Part shown: positions 57,833-64,000 of the stretch, in pieces | Layout: each line of letters starts with the position of its first letter | Numbering within the stretch: position 1 is the first letter of the stretch | Assembly (NCBI RefSeq): GCF_040712315.1 | Contig: NC_134017.1 | Coordinates: 56,852,636 to 56,916,635, forward strand | Direction of reading: 5' to 3' | DNA: 64,000 bases | Source: Castanea sativa | Taxonomy: Eukaryota; Streptophyta; Magnoliopsida; Fagales; Fagaceae | Notes under the pieces: generated by a model | Databases searched by the model: none | Told to the model about the DNA's origin: nothing | The model's input: the letters and a program-made list of their open reading frames with translations, nothing else | Translations under genes and position numbers: made by a program

Positions 57833-57963
57833 GGGCCAGAATCATCAAGAAGGTACTGGAGAAAGGATTCTGGAAGTTCATGGATTCGGATTTTAATGGA
57901 AACAGACTTAAATTTTGGGTACCATTCTTGAATTTGGCATCGGTTCAATTCTTCTTCCTTCAT
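57833..57963 (-). pseudogene. CDC123: CDC123 5' fragment (first 44 codons)
   Basis: It starts with the CDC123 ATG (57963-57961) and the same N-terminal motif as the intact gene, and ends abruptly at the SGP codons. It is joined to its own copy of the upstream region at 57964-59337. No rest of the gene follows. Confidence 0.88.
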
Positions 57964-58869
57964 TTTGAATTGAATAGATGGTTGTTTCTCTACGATAAGG
58001 AGGCTATCTATTCAATTTTGCTATCTATAACATGAAAATCAAACAAATGATAAATAACTAGATATCATGTAGCCAAGAAAATGTTTTGAATTTATTGACC
58101 TGTACTAAAACCCACGAAGCTAGAAAAAGAAGACTCATGTAGAAACTGCAATAAAATTCACATAAATACAGGACCAAATATGTTTCTTCAACCAAAAAAA
58201 AATCACATCTTTCGACCAAGTTATTGTAGAAATCCCTGCTCAAGATGTTCAATTGAGAGAGATCCTTTGTTCAGAGTACAAATAACTGAGGTTAAATGAT
58301 ACAACCAATGTCATAGTTATGAGAAACACAAAATATATATATATATATATATATATAACTAAGAGGATTACTGCAATCTTGCAAAGAATGAGAACGTAAC
58401 AAAAGAATTTGGAAATCAATCAATTGCTTAGCCTATTCCTCATTCATGACTATTGACATCTTGCTATTTCTTATATGGGTTAGACTTAATCAACTGGAGA
58501 AACAAAATTCAAGTCTCAAGAAATTTTAAGTCATTCAATAAAAAGAAAGCAACCTCTATTTTAGAACAAATCCTGGATAACCACGGAGTGAATGGTTGAC
58601 ATTAATACATACTCTCAAAAACCAACATTCTCTTCAGAGATTGAGTGGAACTTCTAGCCAAATAAAGGACCAAAAGTTGCAAACTTGCAAGATTTGAAAG
58701 TAGTAAATATTAAAGAGCAAGATAACAGGAAAAATAAATTGAACATAGAGGTTGAAAAAAATTGAACATTTTCAGTAGAAATTAGGTGAGTTCTGAACCC
58801 AGAAAGTAATGCCACAGAGAATTGTTTTGAGAGATTTTCCCACGAAGCCACAAACACACCTTTTGGATG

Positions 58870-58951
<82 letters not shown>

Positions 58952-59337
58952 AAAAAATAAAAATAAAGCTTCCATATACATGTGAAATTTCTCAACAATA
59001 GCTCTACCAACTCTACACATCAGTTACAAATGCACCATCTTTTAATTTAAACTTGTACATGACACACAACAATTAATCTTTTTTTTCTTTTTTTTTTTCT
59101 GTTCATTTCACTGATTTTCGTCAAAACAGAACCCATTCAGGACTTTCATCAAACAGGTGGTAAGCGTGTTCAATTTCAGTACAAAATATTGGAAACCAAC
59201 CATAAAACAAAGAATAGTTGACAAGATTAATCATATAATTTTTTCAAATACAAAAAATAAAAAGAGGGAAAAAAACTGACCTTTTTTTGGGTATAAAAAT
59301 TCTTATTTGACTCCTGAAGAGGTTTGAGGAAGATCCA
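57964..59337 (-). repeat. Second copy of the CDC123 upstream region
   Basis: This follows 53483-54430 but has an extra stretch (about 58070-58470) that the intact gene lacks. The 3' splice-site context of the leader intron is kept. It stops just short of the TGGGCC promoter motifs. A (TA)n(TG)n microsatellite lies at 58872-58950. Confidence 0.85.
58872..58950. repeat. (TA)n(TG)n microsatellite
   Basis: About 14 TA units pass into a TG run with one interruption. The equivalent spot beside the intact gene (54030) has only a few TA units. Confidence 0.9.
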
Positions 59338-59674
59338 ACTACTCCAACAATGCAAAATTTTTAGTTCTCATCATAAATCTTACTACTCCTACCACAAACT
59401 TGAAACAAGTACATTGGAGAGTGAATAGTGAGATTACAAGTACATTCAAAATAAACAAAAAATTGTTGTTTCGATACAATGTATTCAATATTAATAAGTA
59501 ACATGGTCAATAGTACTATAATGTACAACTAAAACGTTAGTCCATGGAACATCGTTGCATGCCTGTAAAACATAAAATAACATCGTTAGAAGACAAAATA
59601 GTAAATATCAGCTAAACATAAAAACAACTAAAATTTTTTAAACAATCCAAACATTATTGAAATGCATCATGTAC
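59338..59674. other. 3' flank of the MULE gene
   Basis: Non-coding AT-rich DNA between the break in the CDC123 upstream copy and the MULE stop codon. The left transposon end would be expected here, but no inverted repeat to the right side could be matched. Confidence 0.45.
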
Positions 59675-62344
59675 CTAGTTTGGAAGATAACCGCTTGTCG
59701 AAGCACCACAAGAATCCGGACATTTTCTACGGTTATGTCCCTCTTCATGACACAATCCACATCTTTGCTTGGGTTGATTCTCCCTCAAGTCCGACTCCTC
59801 CCTCCTGCTTCTCTGTCTTCGCCTGACCCCATCCATCTCATTTCTAATTCTTGATTTCACTGGTCGACCTTTGTCTCGCAACAATTTTGGGTCAGGCAGC
59901 CACTTTAAGCCATCAGCATCCCTCCACAATGACTCTGACTTAGGCACCGTAAATCCATGTGAATAGCTGTTAATGGCATTCTCCAAACTATAATATGGAT
60001 CAATATATTTGGTCGGATCAATGTGTAGCAACTCACAGACTTTAATTAAATGTGAACATGGGATCTTAATGTTTTGCCATTCCCCACACCCACATGTTCT
60101 ATCCATTAACCGAATTTCATAACTGTGTCCCCCTCCAGTGCTATGGTCATTGTATGATGTAAATACTTGATATATATCATCCTGATTGTTAAATTCCCTC
60201 ACATGATGTTGTGCAGCTTTGAGCTTATTTGCACAATAAATGGACATGGCATATTCACTCCACCTCTTACCCTCCGAGAGATCATGAGTAATGTCTTTGT
60301 GTCGATCGTGGAAATATGCAACAAGCTTAGACCAAGTGAACTCAACCATTGCAGCTATAGGCAAACCACGTGCACCTTTTAGTACACCATTGAAGCACTC
60401 AGATATGTTGGTTGTCATTGCCCCATAACGTTTTCCACCATCATGTGACTGGGTCCACATGTCCACAGGCTCCCTCATTAGATATGTGTGTGGCTTAAAG
60501 GGTTTGGGATCACCTCCATTAATGCCAATGGTCAACTTCTTTTTAATGGCTTCAATCTCGGCATTCTTAATGGAGTCCATTATGTTATCAAATTTTGCTT
60601 CCTGAATAGCATATCCTGCTTTCAAGACCAATGACTTTAGAAACGGGTCTTGAAAATGTGTGTTAAAGTTGCTAGTGACATGTATAAGGCAATATCGATG
60701 AAATACCCTTAATCTTCCATTTTCATCCTTAGGCCAAGTTGCAATAGCATTTTTGATACTCTCATGTTGGTCAGAAATTATGCAAATGCCCTCATCAAGT
60801 ATCACACCCCCTATTGTCTCCCTAAGGCATTCTAAAAACCACTTCCAACTAGACTCTGACTCAATATCCACAACGGCAAAGGCAAGAGGAAATACCTTGT
60901 TGTTAGCATCGGTTGTCATTGCAATCAACAACTTTCCTTGATATTTACCATACAAATGGGTCCCATCAATACTGATTACTGGCTTGCAATATTTGAATCC
61001 ATCAATGCATGGAGCAAAAGCCCAAAATACATAGTGCAATAAACTAGTACCTGCTACACTCCCAGGTGTGGTATGATAGAAAAACCGAGTACCCGGATCC
61101 TGATCAATGTATGCCAATAACAACTTTTGCAACCTTTGGTAAGACTCTTCCCAATCTCCAAATATCTTTGCAATAGCTTTTTGTTTTGCATCCCATACCT
61201 TATAATAAGAAAGCTCATGGCCAAACTTCTTGCTCATGTTAGTTTTGAGATCATGGACTGTGGTAGTGTGTTTCTTGAGTAAAATCGGAAGAAGTTCTGA
61301 TGCAACAAAATTAGAATCCATCATTCTACCATCTTTTGGCAACCCAAGGGATATACAAGTGTGAGGACCCACATAAACTGTGACCACCCATTGTCCATGA
61401 AGTTTAGGCTTCATGAATGCCCCGACATACCATTTGCATGACTCATCCCTGCATTTCGCACACAGTTTCACCTTGGTGGACCTACTGACTATAAAATTTT
61501 TGTTTTCCTTAGCTGCATAAATTGTTAATGCACGCTTCACTGCCTCTTTGTTGGCAAAAATCAACCCTTTACTAAAATCCATCCCCTCTTGCCAATTAGA
61601 AGCAAATGGAATCTCAACATTTGAAGGATCAACCATATTTTTCCAAGTATTTGCATAGAATGACGGAGCAGGAGGTGTGTATGTAGGGATTGTGTTTGTA
61701 ACATGCTGGACACCAATATCATCTTCCACATCATTTTCATCACAATCAACTATATCATTGGTGTGAATATTGGCAGCAATTTCATGGTCATCAACATTTT
61801 TGTCAAAGTCACTTCCCTCAATTGTCTCTTCATACTCATCTCTATCGTCAAGATCTTCACCATTAATGACAGTATGATCAACATATTCCTCATCTTCCTC
61901 CTCTAGATGTGTAAAAGATTCATCTTGATATCTATGGCCGCCGTTGTTCTCAATTGGTGTTGTTTGTTGCATTTCCTCACCGCCAACTTCTGCATGCGGC
62001 TCCACACTTATGTACAACTCAATAGCAATTATTTGAGTCATTCTCTCCATCCTATCAAACATGATCTTCATATGTTTGTCTTCTTCTATCGCCATATACC
62101 TGTAGTTAATGCGTTCATGGAGGACTTCATGTGGAGAACGAAAAGTAATTTTAATGTCATGCAAAATAGGGTTCACACGCAATTCTTCCATAATTATCCT
62201 CTTCAAATCATTCAGGGTCTTCAATCTATGATGTAACTGAATATAATAGCACTTGATACCCCGCCCTTTAAATGGCAATCCCTCATTCTCATCATCATTG
62301 CAAAGCTCTCCACCATAGTATAAATTTATATCAATCACAGTCAT
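59675..62344 (-). CDS. MuDR-type (MULE) transposase
   Basis: The uninterrupted 889-residue protein has the full MULE layout. An N-terminal domain of about 115 residues (INLYYGGEL, PHEVLHERINYRYM) is followed by an acidic linker (140-215). A MuDR DNA-binding domain (about 245-335) contains CAKCRDESCKWYV. The DDE catalytic core has Asp460 (SIDGTHLYGK), Asp525 (IISDQHESIK) and Glu649 (NISECFN), with the MULE-specific Cys552-X2-His555 between the second Asp and Glu. A SWIM zinc finger (Cys751, Cys753, Cys763, His765) and a C-terminal zinc knuckle, C862-X2-C865-X4-H870-X4-C875, follow. All key residues are present. No terminal inverted repeats were found around it, so it may be a non-TIR MULE, a truncated transposon or a domesticated gene. 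Confidence 0.94.
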   Translation of the reverse strand: MTVIDINLYYGGELCNDDENEGLPFKGRGIKCYYIQLHHRLKTLNDLKRIIMEELRVNPILHDIKITFRSPHEVLHERINYRYMAIEEDKHMKIMFDRMERMTQIIAIELYISVEPHAEVGGEEMQQTTPIENNGGHRYQDESFTHLEEEDEEYVDHTVINGEDLDDRDEYEETIEGSDFDKNVDDHEIAANIHTNDIVDCDENDVEDDIGVQHVTNTIPTYTPPAPSFYANTWKNMVDPSNVEIPFASNWQEGMDFSKGLIFANKEAVKRALTIYAAKENKNFIVSRSTKVKLCAKCRDESCKWYVGAFMKPKLHGQWVVTVYVGPHTCISLGLPKDGRMMDSNFVASELLPILLKKHTTTVHDLKTNMSKKFGHELSYYKVWDAKQKAIAKIFGDWEESYQRLQKLLLAYIDQDPGTRFFYHTTPGSVAGTSLLHYVFWAFAPCIDGFKYCKPVISIDGTHLYGKYQGKLLIAMTTDANNKVFPLAFAVVDIESESSWKWFLECLRETIGGVILDEGICIISDQHESIKNAIATWPKDENGRLRVFHRYCLIHVTSNFNTHFQDPFLKSLVLKAGYAIQEAKFDNIMDSIKNAEIEAIKKKLTIGINGGDPKPFKPHTYLMREPVDMWTQSHDGGKRYGAMTTNISECFNGVLKGARGLPIAAMVEFTWSKLVAYFHDRHKDITHDLSEGKRWSEYAMSIYCANKLKAAQHHVREFNNQDDIYQVFTSYNDHSTGGGHSYEIRLMDRTCGCGEWQNIKIPCSHLIKVCELLHIDPTKYIDPYYSLENAINSYSHGFTVPKSESLWRDADGLKWLPDPKLLRDKGRPVKSRIRNEMDGVRRRQRSRREESDLRENQPKQRCGLCHEEGHNRRKCPDSCGASTSGYLPN

Positions 62345-63085
62345 TATGAACCTATTAAAGTCAAGTGTAATATGTTAGCGACAGATATAACACTTTCATT
62401 CAACGTCAATTACAAAACATTTTATCTACTCAAAGTACAAACATTACATATGAAATGCCAACAACACCTTGTTACAACATATGGTATGGTTATGAGATTA
62501 TGTCCCAACACCTCAAGCAAATTTGCATATACTCACCCCACATCACACATAAAAACAGTCATTATCCATTTCATACTCGTTACAAATTCCAAATCATTCT
62601 AAGATCATGACTTTCAAAACCCATTCAAATCTTAAACAAAAATATTTTCAAAAAAGTTAATGAATAATGATAAAACACCTAGCAATACTATCCAATTCAT
62701 ACCCAATACAAAATTCCAAATGCTTCTAAGGTCATGATAAAAACTCATTCATGATAAAATTTAATAATACTAAATAAATATCTTAAATAAGTAATGATAA
62801 AAACCTAGCAAATAAATAATTACAATATCTACACTAACAAAACTAAAAAAATATTCACAATATTTAGAATAATATCTTAAATAAGTTAAGATAAAAAGCT
62901 AGCAAATAAAAAATCACAATATCTATATACTAACAAAATTGTTAGAAGTTTTAACCTACACCCCAAAAATAAATAAAACCCGAGTGCAAAATTGTAAAAC
63001 CCTTACCTAAGATGTAGATTTGTTAAGACTGTGAGAGGGTGAGTCTGTGAGTCTGTAAGTGAGGCTGTCTGTGAGTGAGGCTGAC
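62345..63085 (-). promoter_or_regulatory. Leader with probable 5'UTR intron of the MULE gene
   Basis: On the minus strand ATCTTAG/GTAAGG (exon end at 63007) and TTTAATAG/GTTCATA (exon start at 62351, just before the ATG) would bound a 655-bp intron. Within it a unit of about 90 bases is duplicated (62765-62850 and 62870-62940). The presumed first exon has tandem CAGACTCAC/CAGCCTCACT repeats. Confidence 0.5.
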
Positions 63086-64000
63086 AGGATAACCACGGAG
63101 TGAATGGTTGACATTAATACATACTCTCCAGAGATTGAGTGGAACTTCTAGCAAAAATAAAGCACCAAAAGTTGCAAACCTGCAAGATAACAGGAAAATA
63201 AAAAAAAAATTGAACATTTTCTGTAGAAATTGGGTGAGTTCTGAACCCAGAAAGTAATGCCACAGAGAATTTTTTTGAGTGATTTTCCCATGAAGCCATA
63301 AACACACCTATTGGATACTTTATATATGTAAAAAAAAAATTTTAAAAATAAAAAAAAAAAAAAAAAACCCTTCCATATACATGTGAAATTTCTCAACAAT
63401 AGCTCTACCAACTCTACCCAATAGTTACAAATGCACCATATACATGACACACACAACAATTTATCTTAATTTTTTTTTTTCTGTTCATGTTATTGATTTA
63501 TATCAAAACAGAACCCATTCAGGACTTTCATCAAACAGGTGGTGAGCGTGTTCGATTTCAGTACAAAATATTTTAAACCCAACCATAAAACAAAAAATTA
63601 GTTGACAAGATTATTCATACCATGTTTTCAAGTACACATACAAAAACAAAAACAAAAACAAAAAACTGACCTTTGTCTGTTTGGGTGTAAATATTCTTAT
63701 TTGTTGCGTTCTGAATAGCTTGAGGAAGAAACGGCGCTATGCAGTGCAGTTTAATTGGTGGTAAATGAAATTCGGGAAACAATGATATCTGTGCCGGACC
63801 TGAGCTAAACATGAGTGTGAAGTGGGCTTTTCTGATATTGGGACTTGCTTTTTAGTCCAAACACACTTTCAGCCTTTAGACTAAGTAGGATCGAAATACC
63901 TTATTGGGCTTAGATTTTATTCTCGGAGCCCAACTTCATTTGTGCTCAAGAAGTCTTGATAAAAGACAATGCCTGGAGATAAGACATTCTAATCTTTATC
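63086..64000 (-). repeat. Third copy of the CDC123 upstream region
   Basis: This is colinear with 53747-54690 and runs off the window. It includes the leader-intron donor region (CTGACCTTTG on the plus strand near 63667) and two retained TGGGCT-type motifs near 63905 and 63928, while the two TGGGCC motifs are damaged. No CDC123 coding sequence is attached. Confidence 0.85.

Noticed and set aside
58654..59020. Frames with poly-His/Thr and Ile/Tyr runs
   Set aside because: Translation of a (TA)n(TG)n microsatellite.
59338..63085. Terminal inverted repeats of the MULE
   Set aside because: Both flanks were compared by eye and no matching inverted tips or 9-bp duplication could be shown.

Overview
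The window reads as nuclear DNA of a flowering plant, probably a woody eudicot. It is AT-rich and gene-poor, with plant introns, plant-type MITEs, Ty3/gypsy elements of the Tat kind, a MuDR-type transposase and a decayed copy of the nuclear photosystem I gene psaK. The style of its MITEs suggests Fagales, but that is a weak inference. No rRNA, tRNA, CRISPR or bacterial-type feature was seen.

The only ordinary host gene that looks intact is CDC123 (minus strand, 52472-53482), which encodes the eIF2 assembly factor. Its upstream DNA has a likely 5'UTR intron and TGGGCC/TGGGCT promoter motifs. The DNA around it has been duplicated repeatedly. Block D1 (about 1527-7866) ends in a broken CDC123 copy. 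Block D2 (about 9985-17600) has lost the gene. Block D3 (about 20850-54640) keeps it. Two further copies of the CDC123 upstream region lie at 57833-59337 and 63086-64000, on either side of a MULE. Comparing the blocks gives natural empty sites, which define many insertions: a solo LTR with a 5-bp TSD, hAT and Tourist-like MITEs, copia-like solo LTRs and others.

Block D3 is split by two related Tat-lineage retrotransposons placed tail to tail. Element 1 (23331-34851, plus strand) has nearly identical LTRs. Element 2 (35450-47336, minus strand) has LTRs about 3% diverged and is decayed. Each carries gag-protease, RT, RNase H, a second RNase H, integrase, an array of exactly 151-bp tandem repeats and an antisense gene with two introns. 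In both elements the first two antisense exons are exactly 502 and 1007 bp, although the introns have diverged. The predicted product has an N-terminal domain resembling the plant 'putative gypsy type transposon' family, an SV40-like nuclear localisation motif and a long C-terminal coiled coil. This is the most interesting system in the window.

Element 1 does not end cleanly. Its 3' LTR is followed by another 121 bp of primer-binding site and gag start, then by a deletion of host DNA. Downstream of CDC123, single exons resembling methylmalonate-semialdehyde dehydrogenase (55142-55221) and remorin (55612-55693) sit about 400 bp apart with splice sites preserved, as in a gene-capturing transposon. 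A complete 889-residue MuDR-type transposase gene (59675-62344, minus) closes the window.
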